From NCBI GenBank assembly GCA_009746045.1, contig RPFO01000111.1:17501-70000 (forward strand): DNA of 52,500 nucleotides, in the 5' to 3' direction. Under the pieces are notes generated by a model that saw only the letters and a list, made by a program, of their open reading frames with translations, had not been told where the DNA came from and did not search any database. The first letter of the stretch is position 1; every line of letters begins with the position of its first letter. The translations under genes and the position numbers were made by a program. Shown in pieces: positions 1-12,593 of this stretch. The stretch comes from Mesostigma viride. Its lineage: Eukaryota > Streptophyta > Mesostigmatophyceae > Mesostigmatales > Mesostigmataceae.

Positions 1-56
1 CGTTGGTGAAGGTCCGGAGGGCGGAGATGGTAGCTTGGTACTTGGTAGCAGAGAAG
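1..56 (-). CDS. Possible partial exon of a left-flanking gene
   Basis: On the minus strand an AG acceptor-like site near position 57 is followed by an open frame to the window edge, reading roughly FSATKYQATISALRTFTN. The composition looks coding, and third positions favour C or G like the other exons of the window. The segment is too short to assign a family, and no donor or start codon is visible. It may be chance. Confidence 0.22.
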
Positions 57-671
57 CTACAGTACACAATCCGTTGTGACGATACGGTCATCCGATTATT
101 CGGCGGCGGTGGACCTACGGAAGATTGTCATCCGTCCAGCCGCCATGCTTGCGGTCATAATTATCGGGAAGAAGTCTTGTAATTCCCGTTGTTGGTTCAT
201 GCGCGTGATCGACGTGGCAAAACCCAATTTACATTACTTACCAAGTGGGAGCAGGTGGGAATAACAAATTTTGGTAGAGTTGTTTGCTCGGCCGCTGCAC
301 GGCTTTTGGTGTGCAACAACGGCTTAAAGCATGGGAGTACAATGAGGAGAGCATGACCTGGCTGTGCCATGTGGGATTTTTACAGGCATTGTTTGAGTAC
401 CAATTCGTTATAAATTTGGATTAATTCCATGTTGCTTCTTACTAAACGGGCTGCGTGCATTCAAGCCCTAGTCCCTCAGCATTAAGAATAAAGGAATGGA
501 TGTTGATGTGTTTCCGAGTTATTATTTTAGAAATGGTATGGACGAGCGGGAGTGCGTTCAATGTCTCATTTTTAAGCTCATGAAACCCCTGCATCGTGCC
601 GATCTACCCGGTAGGTCAGGGCGGTTGGCTGAGTAGCTAATTGACAGCGTCAGCCTACCTCAGATTCCCTG
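57..671. other. Upstream region of the vasohibin gene
   Basis: This AT-richer stretch has no convincing coding frame and presumably holds the promoter and 5' untranslated region of the gene starting at 672. I could not place a TATA box or transcription start with confidence. Confidence 0.4.
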
Positions 672-1510
672 ATGACGAATATCAAGCCTTTGACTGCACA
701 AGATGTGCAATCCCTGGTCCCGGTGGAGGCCGACAAGTTTGACGATTTGGTAAGGGCACGTTGGGCCAGCTTGATATACCGAGCGCATTTACGCAGCACT
801 TCTATCGCTAGAGTGACATTCGCAATACATGCGAAAATAAGAATATATGTGCAGTTTATGCACGCGAGAATGATCGGTTGGAGGGAAGACCGTCAGTGTT
901 TTTTTCATCTAGGGCGGTATCGGCGTTGCAGCTGCCTAAATGTGTCAGCATGGAAGCTCGCATAGCACACGTCCTGCAATCCTACTGCTGCTGCAGAGCC
1001 TGTACTTGGCAAGTTTGCTGAACATGTTTAGGCTATGCTGCAATAATTCCACGCGACATCTAGGCGTGCTTGCGCTTGCCTGTTTACCTGGAGACTCCTG
1101 CTATTGCAATTGTGTGGTTGACTAGTATAAGCGACCAACTGCGGACAACATCATGCCCATTCGTGTTCTTCTAGCCTCGTCACGCCATGCCCTCCCTTTG
1201 CTTCCTTTAAGGTTGTAAGATGCTTCCTTCTGCAATTCGCAACAAGCAATCTGTGCACATTTCTGCTTATCGGCACACACGTTGGCCAGCTATTCCATCT
1301 TGGCATTCAAGCACCGAATGCAAGGCCTTGCACGTTAGGCTGGCACCAAATGCACTTCAGGTTGGGGCTGCCTTGTACCAGGCGTACTGCATGCAAGCGC
1401 ATGCAGTCTGCTTACACGACATGAACATCTTAGACAAAAAATAGTACGGGCCGAACATATTCCGATGGTTTTGTGCCCAGAAATGCACAAATAAAATCAA
1501 TCTCTCCCTC

Positions 1511-1565
<55 letters not shown>

Positions 1566-4500
1566 TCCCTTATCTCTCTCTCTTCCCTTATCTCTCTCTC
1601 TCTCTTCGCTTATCTCTCTTACACACATATCGTGTTAATACCTGTAAGTTATACAGCGCTCGTATGCACCGCTTTTATACCCCACCCAGTGCACTTGTTC
1701 CCCCCGCTCCCCTACTTCCCTCATGGCACCAGGTGGCTGCCATCGCCGCGACGGAGGACCTCAAGGCGGTGGGCCTGGGTGCCCCCAGTCGCCCCCAGCT
1801 GCATCCATCCGTGAATGGGCGCCCCGTTCGCGCGCGTCTGCAGGCGCTGCAGGAGGTGGGTGGCGGTGGCAGCGGCTGGCTACATGGTTGTTGGGGTTGT
1901 TGCATCCTGCAGGAGGTGGGTGGTGGTGGTATGCTGGCAGCCGGGCCTCCTTTCCTTGGTTTGCGCAGGGATTAAAAGCAGCCCCTTTGGATGCGTGTCT
2001 GGGAAAGCACATCAGGCTGCATGTCGGGCCTGTAAGGGTGTGGGGGCAGGAGGGAAATATCCGATGTCAGGGTATTTAAGGGCGTGAGGGTGTGGGGGCA
2101 GGAGGGATCACGCAGGAAAGGGAACTGTAGGGCATGAAGGCGTGAGGGTGTGGGGGCAGGAGGGATCACGCAGGAAAGGTAGGGCGTGAAGGCGTGAGGG
2201 TGTGGGGGCAGGAGGGATCACGCAGGAAAGGTCCGCTATCAGGGAACTGTAGGGCATGAAGGCGTGAGGGTGCGGGGGCAGGAGCTCTGGTGCTACGTTA
2301 AGGTCGCTGCAGTCACAGCTCGCAGCAGGCATTCCTAGCCGGCATGCCTATACCAAAGGGATCTACAGGGATATCATCATAGGCTTGGCTGCTGGAGAGT
2401 TACACAGCAGCCGATCGGGCGCTAGTGCATTTTCCAGGTATCAGTGATAGGTGGGACCAGGGCCACATGGTGGCTGCAGGTAGGGACGTAGGGACAAGGA
2501 CGCAGCCATAGGACATGCTACTATAGTTTATACTTTACTATATACTATGTTGTGTCTATCATTACAGGACATACTACTATAGTCTATACTTTACTATATA
2601 CTATGTTGTGTCTATCATTATAGGACATGCTACTATAGTCTATACTTTACTATATACTATGTTGTGTCTATCATTACAGGACATGCTACTATAGTCTATA
2701 CTTTACTATATACTATGTTGTGTCTATCATTACAGGACATGCTACTATAGTCTATACTTTACTATATACTATGTTGTGTCTATCATTACAGGACATACTA
2801 CTATAGTCTATACTTTACTATATACTATGTTGTGTCTATCATTATAGGACATGTTACTATAGTCTATACTTTACTATATACTATGTTGTGTCTATCATTA
2901 TAGGACATGCTACTATAGTCTATACTTTACTATATACTATGTTGTGTCTATCATTATAGGACATGCTACTATAGTCTATACTTTACTATATACTATGTTG
3001 TGTCTATCATTACAGGACATGCTACTATAGTCTATACTTTACTATATACTATGTTGTGTCTATCATTACAGGACATACTACTATAGTCTATACTTTACTA
3101 TATACTATGTTGTGTCTATCATTACAGGACATGCTACTATAGTCTATACTTTACTATATACTATGTTATGTCTATCATTGTACACCTACCCAGTGGCTGT
3201 GTTTGTTGGGAGTTACCCTTGTTTGCTGAGGCTAGTCTGGGTGGTATCCTTTGCACTCGCATCGTGTGGTATGGTGCTGGGGATGGTGCTGAAGGCTACG
3301 ACCGTTTGACACACCACCGGCTGCGTATGTTGCTGTCCGCATTGCTAATCTGCTGAAGGTGTTTCAAGTTGCCATGTGTTAGGGATCCTCTTCGTTTACA
3401 TCGCACATCAGGATTTGCGAGGTTGTCATATCTACTTGTAGTTGCACGTGTAGGAGCTACCCATTTAGTTGGGGGTTTGTTGGGGTTGGGGTCGCTATTG
3501 TTGAGGTGTGCACAAGTGATCCTGCCATATTTGCCTTCCAGCAACTCCCGTGTTATGCACTGAACACTGCACGGCCACCCCCAGATGATCATCCCCCCAT
3601 TTTTTTGTTGGGTCGCATTGCATGTCTTCGCATGGCACGCCACATGGCGGCATGCCCTGCGTCGTCCCTGCGGGGTTGGCGGGTGTCATGGACACAAGCA
3701 GTACATCTGCGCATTCCAGTACAACCACACAGGCAAGCAGTACTTCAACGTGCGCAAGAACCGGTCGCTGGCCAAGATCATGGACACGTCCAAGCAGGCA
3801 AGTGGGGTGGATGCCTGCGCCGTGATAGGACACCTGCAAGCAGGCAGCATGGGCCGTGTGCCAAGATCATGGACACGTCCAAGCAGGCAAGTGGGGCGTG
3901 TGTCGATAGCCATGGAGGACCACTTTACTGCTGGACACGCCCAAGCAAGCAGCGTACTCATACTGGCATCGGTCATGTGTGGGTGGGGCATTGGAGGGGT
4001 GGGAGGTTGGAATGATCGATGCTTCGGGTGGGGCATGCACGCTGCTTGACATAGGAAGACAGTTGCCTTGATGGATGCCGTGTGGTCGATAGATGTCGCT
4101 TTGATAGTTGTCTCTTTGATAGATCTAAGTACATGTGCGTGAACTGTGTGACGGATGCCACGCGTGTGATGGTCGTGCCGCCACGCCCCCTGCTCCCTCG
4201 CAGGTCGTGCGTGACGCGCTTCCCATCAAGTGCATCGAGGCGGTCTTCCTGGCGCTCTTCCTCACGGTGCGAGTGGCATGGACCCATGGGTGGTCACTCG
4301 ATGGCTGGCTCATTCTCACGGTGACTGGCACGTAGACGGCACACGTGGGTGGGCGCGCTCTTCCTCACAGCAAGATTGGCTCGCGCACGCATTTTGGATG
4401 TCTGATGGATATTGTGGCGAGAGTGGGCTGCCAGCAAGGGCCCTCAGCCCCAACTGCAAACCTGCCACTGGCACACGCCACCTGTCCTTATCGATGCTGC

Positions 4501-7500
4501 CCTCCTGCCATGTTGGTGCTTGCCATCGAGTGCGGTTTACGGATGCAAGCACAGGCGGGCATGGAGGAGCTGGACCGCTTCCCCATCGGCTTCAAGACGC
4601 GCATCGACGGGCAGGTGGGTGAATGGAGTGGGGGTAGTGGGGTGCTGCAGCGCGCATCGACGGGCAGGTGGGTGAAAGAGGTGGGGAGGCACGGATGCTA
4701 CAGCGCCAGCTTTGATCGGCAGGTGGGAGGGGCGTCATGGGGCGATGTAGTGGCCGTTGACGGGCCGGTGGGGAGGGGGGTATTGGGGTGATGTTGCAGA
4801 CATCTCCCATTTTCTTTCGGGTGTGCGGATTCTGGCGGGGAGTTGGGGGTTGGGGGTGTATGGGGGCATTCTGTGGGACGCTTGGAAGTGGGTGCCTGGG
4901 AAAGGGGAGGGGGGCCATTCTGGAGGTTGGAATGGTGGAGCCCAGGTTACAGCACATTCCCGTCACGTGGTTCTTCCCTTGGATGATGGTCCTTGGGGCA
5001 GGTGGGCCGTGCTTCTCTGCACGTCAACGCAGGAGCGTCTGCTTTGCTACAATCACTTGCTCAAGGTCATGCACTCATTCATGCCCTCGCACACTTTGCT
5101 TGATTGCTCACTTACTGGCCGCATGCACAACCTCGATGAAACTTGGAATGCTTTTTTAAAAGTTGTGCTGGTTCCATACGTGTAGTCGTTAAAAAAGGCG
5201 GCACCATATTGCACATTCACAGTACGCAGGTGTTGGGTTTCCCCCTGGTGTGATATGGCAGGCAATCACGAAGCCATGGCCAGGCATGGCAGGGCCGGCC
5301 ATGTAGTTATAAGTTTGCCGAGTACCAATTACATGTGGAGTAGGGCTGGTTGAAGCCCAGGTGGCGCTGTTCAACTGCCTGCTGCACCTGTACTAGCGCA
5401 TGAACAGGAGCTGTTTTGCGAAGCCGTGGTAGCCTGTGCCAGCTGGAAAGTGTATGGCGGTGTCACAACAAGATTGGGACGGGTCACATTGAACAAGAGG
5501 ATCATGCGGCTCTGCTTTCAAGGGGGGTTATGCCGTTGAGACCCCCGTGCCCTGGTACCTCAGCGTCGTCTCCCCTCTGCGCTGCTCGTGTGCTTGCCTG
5601 TTGCGGGCGCCAGGTGTTCAAGCACATCATCCTTGCGGTGCGCCACAAGGACAAGTGGGGCGCGCTCGGACTCAGCCGCAACGCCGACCTCATGTTCAAG
5701 GACCTTGTCTTTGACAGGTGAGTTGGATGGATGCAAGAGCTTGGTCTTTAATAGGTGGACGGACGGACGGGCAGGCGGGCGGGCGGGCGGGCGGGCGGGC
5801 GGGCAGGCATCGGCATGGTTCGTGGCAGGTAGATATCATGGTTATAGGCATGGTGTGTGAGAGGTGGGATGAGGTGACCCGTTGTTAACATCATCATCTC
5901 ATGCCTCGCCTGTTGGTAGCTCATATTAGGAAGCTCCTTGCATTCCCTCCATCGATGCATTAGCTTGCAAGTCATGGCCAGGCTTGCGGGGACATAGCCT
6001 TGTCCAGGGATTCACCTTGTGCGGACCAGCCACGGGTCGGGGTACCGCTGGATTTGGATAGTGAGCCTTGGGGAGCCAGAGCTAGGGTACCTTCAGCGCA
6101 GTGCGTTATGGTTCTTACATTCCTTTGTTCAACTTGCCTGCTCAACTCGGCTTTCGCCACTGTCTGCCTGCCTGCTGCTGCTGTGGCTCCTGGCTCTGCC
6201 CCAATGCTGTGGGAATTCCCTGCGCATACTCTGCAGCCTGTCGGCCCTTCTGACGGACTATCGCGAGTCGTACGAGAAATGGTGGCATAAAGTGCTCGTC
6301 ATACGCATGGGGCTGCCGGTAGGTGCAGCGCGCGTGCGCAACAAGTCAAAGCACCAGGGCATATGCCCCAGCCACCAAGCACAAAACGACCCACCAAGTG
6401 TATGCCCACCAAGTGCATGCCCACACCCCTTCATTTGCAACTCCGCCACCACAAAGTGGCCGCCAAATGCGTTGGGAAGCCTGACATCATTACCCAGAGG
6501 TGCCCAGGGGGAAGGTCCCTTGGCCAGCAACAGTGCCAGTGGACACCCAGCTGCATGGCTTGGGCCATAATCCACGGCACCGACCCGCCACCAAATATTG
6601 GTGGCGGCTGTGGCATAAAATAGGTGGTGTTGCATAGAATGGTATGAAAATCTTCATCTCAGTATCTGACATCACCCAAGGCTTGCTCGCACTAGCTCTG
6701 GCGTGCACACGGCTGACTTTTGACGTTTCCAGTAGCGAGCGTGTGCCTCGACAGGGTTATGAGGTGCGCAGAGCACGGATTGTGCGCTGGTGCTGGCAGT
6801 GCCACTGCAGAGTTATAGATGGCGCTAGTGTATGAAAGCAGTGCACGGGAGGGCCCCCGTTGATGCACTTGGTGGTTGGTTACGCAAGCTGTGTCTGGAT
6901 GCAACCTTTCCAAATTTTGCGGTTGCCGCCCCTGCCTCCTCCATTCCCACGGGTGCCGCCCCTGCCTCCTCCATAGCTTGTTCGTGTGCATGCCCTGCCT
7001 GAGCGCCCGTGAAGATGGTTGGTGACGAATGTGAATCATGATGACATGATTGTGAACCGTTTCGAGCGGCGGCGCTTGCATGAGACTATGATAGGATACC
7101 TGCGTGCTCTCCCACACCCCCTGCCCACGTTCTGGTTATATTCCATCGCCGATTATGCCGCTGCCGCAACCGTCATTCCATGCCACCGCAGGTGGAGCAC
7201 AGCCTCAACTCGTACAACCAGGTGTGCTGGCGCTACCTTTGCGTGAAGCCAGCATTGCAGAGCTGGGAGCAGGTGAGGGAACTGTGGCAATCATAGTGAC
7301 TACAATAATAATAATGATAGTGACTGTAGCTGGGAGCAGGTGAGGGGTCTGTGGCAGTCATAGTGACTGCATCCTGGGGGCAAGTGACCGACGGTGGCAT
7401 TTGCGTAGCTGCATGCTCGCAATGTGCTCATGCCACCTTGTGCAAACACATGCACAGCTCTCATCCACCTCCCAATGGGTTTAAGTGCCTGTCTTCTTTT

Positions 7501-10500
7501 TGCGGGGCATGCTCGTACGTAATTGGCATGAAGACAACAAGGCTCGCCCCTAGGCTTTTTGGATATTGACGCAACTCTCCTCTTGTGGGATTAACCCAGT
7601 TGGGTGGCCCTGCCGGTTGGAGAATTTTCTGCTCCTTCGTTTGTCCTTTGGCCCCCTCAGATGCTGCCTCGACTCAACCCTTATCCCAAAGCGAATTCGG
7701 TTCCCTTCGTGGGCTTTGGCCCCAGCTGGATTGTTGCACGCACCAACACTTCCTTTATAGGCTTCTTGTACACTCCGAACCTATATCCGATGCCTCCCTT
7801 GTTGTACGCACCAACACTTCCTTTATAGGCTTCTTGTACACTCCGAACCTATATCTGATGCCTCCCTTGTTGCACGCACCAACGCTTCCTTTATAGGCTT
7901 CTTGTACACTCGGAACCTATATCCGATGCCTCCCTTGTTGCACGCACCAACGCTTCCTTTATAGGCTTCTTGTACACTCCGAACCTATATCCAATGCCTC
8001 CCTTGTTGCACGCACCAACACTTCCTTTATAGGCTTCTTGTACACTCGGAACCTATATCCGATGCCTCCCTTGTTGCACGCACCAACGCTTCCTTTATAG
8101 GCTTCTTGTACACTCGGAACCTATATCCGATGCCTCCCTTGTTGCACGCACCAAGGCTTCCTTTATAGGCTTCTTGTACACTCGGAACCTATATCCGATG
8201 CCTCCCTTGTTGCACGCACCAACGCTTCCTTTATAGGCTTCTTGTACACTTGGAACCTATATCCGATGCCTCCCTTGTTGTACGCACCAACATTTCCGCT
8301 ATTTGCCCGGCTTGCTGCTGGCATCCGCATGCCACTGCCGTTGGTATAAATATTGGATGCAAGCGTCAGCCTGTTCCACACTTGGCCTGGTCCCTGTAGA
8401 CCCACCACCGCCATCCTGTTGCTGCACCCTGAACCTATATTCAATGACTCTTTACACCAACCACAACGCCCTCCTCCTCCCCCCCCCCCGCCTTCGCAGA
8501 CGTGCGCCGACGTGGACGCATTTGCCGGCATGGCGCGGCGACTATGGGACCGGTGCGTGGTGCGGTTGTGCAGTACCGGGGGGGGGGGGAAGGGGGATGA
8601 ACCGGGGGGGGGGGAAAGGGGGATGAACCGGGGGGGGGAAGGGGGATGAAGAGTGCGGCGTGCGCTTGTGTCCCCATCCATGCGTGGTGCGAGATAGTAT
8701 TGTTGCGACTAGTTCTGATGTGCCTACCACATGCCTCCCTCTGGCACATGTGTGTACGCCTCACATGTGAGCTTGTGAGCGTGTGTTTGGCAGTACTTGT
8801 GAGTGTGCTTGTGGGTAGTTTCTTGTGCATGTGCGGGTACGTGTGTACGCCTGTACATCTGGTACGTGTGGTTGTACAATTGCGTGTCGTGCTTGTGCGT
8901 GCATGTGTGGACCAGGCCCCCCTTGTGAGTCGCGGGTATCATGGGCCATCACGCACACACACGGAAACGCACGAGCACGTTCCCCACACATGAAATAACG
9001 TCCTCCAAATTGTACTGGCTTCTCCTGTTCAAAACACGAAGATGAAGCCCCCTGCTGCATGTACATTGTCTAGCACGCATGCCCCCGTGTGCGCGAAGGC
9101 TTAGCCCCCCGATCAGGGGGGTATGCTGGCTGCTTCTTCCCAACCAACGTGGTCGCAAATTCCTTTCCACCCACCCCCTGCATGCCCTCGCACCGTACCG
9201 TGACGTGACGTACACCACCAAGTGCTTGCGCTCTCTCTCGTCCACAGTCATTAACTCACATGGCATCTCTGTTTGCTGCAGTCTCTACAAACCTCTTTGA
9301 TGTTTGCTTACCTCATGAACCTGCCACTCTTGTGGCTACCCTGGGTGTCACCAGGTGGGTATTCGACGGCGGTGCCGTGCGCAAGTCCACCGGCGCCACC
9401 ACAGCTTCCGGAGACGCGACAGGCGCCGCCCCGCCCACCCCCACATCGCCCTACCTTCAAAAGGTCGGTAGCCCTCTGGTGTCTGCCCGAAGAGCCGCCG
9501 CTGCAGAGACCGCCACCGCCTCGGCGATTATGTCATCCATCAGCGGTGGCGCCAGTGGTGATGGCGGCGTTTCCAGTGCCAGTAGCGTTACTGGTAATAC
9601 TGTCAATGGCAGGGATGACACGGACGGCAGCGCACAGCCGGCCAGCGTGGAGCCAGGTGGCGTGTCGCCAGCCCAAGGGGAGCCCCCTGGCCTGGACGGG
9701 GATGAATCGGACGACGATGGGGAGGAAGACTCGTCCGATGAAGACATCCCGCTCATGTCCCCTCCTCGTGGTGGTCGCAAGAATGCCCCCCCCTGGATGG
9801 CAGCAGTGTGTGGCCCAGGCAGCGGCTCATCCTCTAGTGCACCCTGCTCCCCCGTCACCAAGAAGCATGCGCCAGCATCCAGCGCGGCCAAGGCTGCAGG
9901 CGAGAGTGGTAGCAGCAAGGTGGCGGCCAGCAAGAGGGGGGTGGAGAAAGGGGCGGGGGGTGGCGGCGGTGGGCATAAGGACAAAGGGAATGGGGCGCTG
10001 GGCCATGGGCCCCCCAGCAAGCGGCACTCAATCCCCTCGCCGTCCCTGAGAAGAGGTTCTGCCACCAAGGCAGCGCAGGGGGATGGGCTGGAGGCAGCTC
10101 CTGGTGACTCCCTGTGCAGTAGCAGCGATGCAAAGGATGGCCCCACCGTGGATGGCCAGGCATCTAAGGATAGACCGGCCAGCCGCGGCAGGGACCTGCG
10201 CGTCTCCCTGCCTGCATCTGCCCACGATGACCTCAAGGCATTCACACCATCTGACACGGGAGAAGACTCGGAGGCCCCTACGGACGAAGCGGACGCGCAC
10301 GATGGCGAAGGGGCCAGCCCAGAAAGCTGTGCAGAACGGGCTGAAGGAGGTGCAGTAGCACGTGCTGACAATCCCGCCAGCGAACAGCCAGAAGCGCCGC
10401 GTGGTACGCCCACGAGTGCCGGCACCGTACAGGCTGCCAGTAGCCCCCGGACGCCCAGCGTGCCCCCCGGTGGCCAGTCCCCGGGTGAGAAAGGAGCGGT

Positions 10501-11362
10501 TTCGGGGGGCAAGGGCACGCCACGAGGGGCCAGTACCGCGTCCCCGATGCGGCGGCCAGCGGTTAGCCGTGTGGCCAGCGGGCGAGGGGAGGGGCACCTT
10601 GCAACAAATGCCAGCAAGGCGGGGGGTGAAGCTGCGGTCCCGAACAAGGATAACACAAGCAAGGCACCGGGGGCGGCTGCAGCATCTTTAGCCGCAGCCA
10701 AGGGGTTGTACGTCTCGAGCCCGGACAAGAGCACCCGGGGGGCATCCACCAGCTCGCCCTATCGCCAACGGCCGGTGCAGTCGTCCCGGCAGAGACCGGG
10801 GCAAGGCACAGGCACACACCCGTCATCTAACGGTGGCCATCCTGCCAAGGTGGCGCCCCACCGGTCTTCTTCGGGTCATAATACAGTTGGCTCAAGTATG
10901 AAAGACCCCGCCCCACACCAGCACAGGAGTGGCAGTGGCTCAGCGTCCAGCTCCTCTGACCCTGGCAGGGCGGGGTCATCATCAACAACGTTGGCCACCG
11001 CCAGCTGCTCGGCAGAGGCAGACACAACGGGTGCGGCGGGTGGGCACCCCTTGGACTCTGACCAACAAGAGGAGGGTGTCCATCACAGCCTGCAGGTGTC
11101 TGTCAGTGATCCCAGCCACGCTTCTCATGAGGCGGGCGATGATGGCACCACGGATAACAGCGACCAGGCCTCACCGCTTCATCTACCACAGCTGTACCAG
11201 CACACGACCGCGGTCACATCTGGTGCTGCCCACGGCACTTCGGCCGATAGCAAACCTGCGTCCCACCTGCCAGATCGGCCGTCCTCGGTGGGCCCTTTGC
11301 CACCGCTCACACGGCCACCACCGAGCGTTAGCGAACAAAGGCACTTGGAGGCGGATACCTGA
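672..11362 (+). CDS. VASH: Vasohibin-like tubulin carboxypeptidase, 10 exons
   Basis: Vasohibins remove the C-terminal tyrosine of alpha-tubulin. Exons: 672-749, 1733-1855, 3702-3797, 4204-4266, 4555-4614, 5614-5717, 6237-6318, 7192-7272, 8500-8552, 9355-11362. Joined length is 2748 nt (915 residues), and every junction keeps frame. Family blocks appear in order: YNHTGKQYF in exon 3, ALPIKCIEAV in exon 4, RFPIGFKT in exon 5, FKHIILAV and GALGLSRNADLM in exon 6. The catalytic Cys109, His144 and Ser161 are all present, spaced 35 and 17 residues apart exactly as in human VASH1. Residues after about 247 form a roughly 670-residue Ser/Pro/Gly/Ala-rich tail with an acidic patch, absent from animal vasohibins and probably disordered. 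The third intron has a GC donor (CAG|GCAAGT). The first exon is the least certain: it was chosen for its ATG, in-phase GTAAGG donor and lack of alternatives. A TGTAA at 11582 could be the poly(A) signal. The small partner SVBP was not found here. Confidence 0.92.
1512..1625. repeat. Poly-C tract followed by CT-rich repeat
   Basis: About 33 consecutive C residues are followed by CTCTCT and TTATCTCTCTCTCTTCCC units. It ends about 110 bases before the exon 2 acceptor of the vasohibin gene and may act as an extended polypyrimidine region. Its length is prone to sequencing error. Confidence 0.9.
1846..1934 (+). repeat. Duplicated exon 2 end plus splice donor
   Basis: The exon 2 / intron 2 junction (CTGCAGGAG|GTGGGTGG) at 1855/1856 recurs at 1915/1916, exactly 60 bases downstream, with about 22 of 24 bases matching. 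Use of the second donor would extend the protein by 20 in-frame residues without a stop. Confidence 0.8.
2030..2290 (+). repeat. GTGGGGGCAGGAGGGATCA-type minisatellite
   Basis: Four to five imperfect copies of a unit containing GCGTGAGGGTGTGGGGGCAG and a variable GGAACTGTAGGGCATGAAG segment lie inside vasohibin intron 2. The G-rich core is on the coding strand. Confidence 0.85.
2511..3180 (+). repeat. 56-bp AT-rich minisatellite, about 12 copies
   Basis: Near-identical 56-bp units (core CTATAGTCTATACTTTACTA) with few substitutions (CATGC/CATAC, TTACAGG/TTATAGG) fill the middle of vasohibin intron 2. The low divergence implies recent expansion or homogenisation. Confidence 0.93.
3771..3955 (+). 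repeat. Tandem copies of the exon 3 / GC-donor junction
   Basis: A 37-bp block spanning the exon 3 end and its GC donor (3771-3807) is repeated without mismatch at 3860-3896. Two decayed copies lie near 3829 and 3933. The real donor is at 3797/3798; the exact decoy is at 3886/3887. Confidence 0.85.
4246..4373 (+). repeat. Three diverged copies of the exon 4 donor region
   Basis: The junction CTTCCTCACG|GTGCGAGTGG at 4266/4267 is followed by related segments CATTCTCACG|GTGACTGG at 4320/4321 and CTCTTCCTCACAGCAAG near 4369. The third has lost the GT. Confidence 0.6.
4598..4775 (+). repeat. Four copies of the exon 5 donor region
   Basis: GCATCGACGGGCAG|GTGGGTGAA occurs at the true junction 4614/4615 and again at 4667/4668. 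Decayed copies with intact GT lie at 4722/4723 and 4767/4768. Spacing is 53, 55 and 45 bases, so use of the decoys would mostly shift the frame. Confidence 0.8.
5702..5812 (+). repeat. Exon 6 donor copy followed by GGGC tandem repeat
   Basis: The junction CTTGTCTTTGACAG|GTGAGTTGGA (5717/5718) has a diverged copy CTTGGTCTTTAATAG|GTGGACGGA at 5754/5755. This runs into a GGAC/GGGC tetranucleotide tract ending near 5810. Confidence 0.6.
7259..7400 (+). repeat. Three copies of the exon 8 donor region
   Basis: CTGGGAGCAG|GTGAGGG at 7272/7273 is repeated at 7339/7340, and the match continues about 30 bases into the intron (CTGTGGCARTCATAGTGACT). A third, decayed copy (CTGGGGGCAAGTGACCG) lies near 7382. 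Confidence 0.8.
7734..8296 (+). repeat. 68-bp minisatellite, about 8 copies
   Basis: Units containing CTTCCTTTATAGGCTTCTTG and GAACCTATATCCGATGCCTC repeat with a few variable sites in vasohibin intron 8. Confidence 0.93.
8576..8650 (+). repeat. Poly-G / GGGGATGAACC short repeat
   Basis: Three runs of 9 to 10 G are separated by GGAAAGGGGGATGAACC, just inside vasohibin intron 9. The coding strand could form a G-quadruplex. Confidence 0.85.
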
Positions 11363-12428
11363 TTTGTGGGTGCTTTCATCCCTGGTAAGTAGCAAGGAGC
11401 AGCCAGGCTTAAGTATCCAACTAAGTCATTATTGACAGACTGCAGGGCACATCCTCGACTCTTCATTTGTTCTGCTTTACTGTATTGGCCACGTTCGGTC
11501 GCGGATGTTCAAATGCAGTTACTGAATGGCAGCAAGGAATGATGTACGCGCTTGACACAGCTTTGTGCAAGCAAGACCCTCTGTAATCATTACATGCAAT
11601 CCCTTTGTAAGTTTGCTCCAGCACGTGTTGTCTGCGCACGGGAAATTGAAGATGCCATTACAGGCACGTGGGTACCCCAAGCATTCACTCAAAGATGCCA
11701 CGTGCGGCAAACTGTGCTTTGGGAATTACGCCGGCATACATGTGATGTTGAAAAGCAAATTTTTACATCCCGTACTAAGTGTAGAATGGCCACGGTATCG
11801 GCAGGGGGTTGGGGAGAGGCTGGCGGGGCGGTGTGCGGCGTGAGATAACATAGTACCTTTCAACGCGCATATGGCCCCCTCCAAGCGAGCGGCGCGACTT
11901 GCTTGCCTGTCGGGTGGTCTTGGGGTCAAAGAATGCAGCATACCGTCGACAGTTGGGAGTGCCAGGTGGCAAAAGCCAGCAGGCGCTCCTTGTTGCGAAG
12001 TTGGCGATTAAGGTCGCGGTTTTGACTTCGTTGCGTCATCGGGTGAGATTGGGCTAGATATCCAAGACACACTCGGCCACTGGATGATGGATGTGGGGCC
12101 GGGCCGGTGGGTTAACTGGCGCTAACCCCCCCGGTAGCATGCCACGGAGTACTATGCTAATCTCATTAGAAAAAATAATGACACAAAAGTTTCAACAAAT
12201 ATCGTCTGCATCATTCCCCAACCGTTGGGCGTAAGCAGGTCCAATCAGGGCGGGGCCGGGGGCGGCGGCGCGCAGGGGCCTGAAGACGTAGGCGCAAGGT
12301 TGCGGCACTAATCTGGTGGTCATTACTTGTGCTTAATGGCCCCTATTACTTGTCCCCTAGACTAGATTAGGCCGTACACGTAGGCTGCGTCAGGTGAGCC
12401 GATGGAGATTAGGTAGATATCGAACTGG
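11363..12428. other. 3' region of the vasohibin gene and intergenic DNA
   Basis: No convincing gene or minisatellite is visible. The first few hundred bases are probably 3' untranslated region, with TGTAA at 11582-11586. Short open frames on both strands lack splice or family support. Confidence 0.4.
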
Positions 12429-12593
12429 TACAGTCATTCACGCCTTAAGTTGGGCTGGGTTGACTTTTGTTCACGCCTAGCTTGAAAGGGGTCGAATAGG
12501 ATTTTGGCATTCTAAGTTCAAAGTAGTTCAGAATAGTATGTAATAGTATCTTTAGTTCAAATTAATTACTACAATTTAGTAGAGCCATACACG

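Noticed and set aside
9457-10749. 430-codon minus-strand frame opposite vasohibin exon 10
   Set aside because: Shadow of a GC-rich coding exon; no domain or splice support on that strand.
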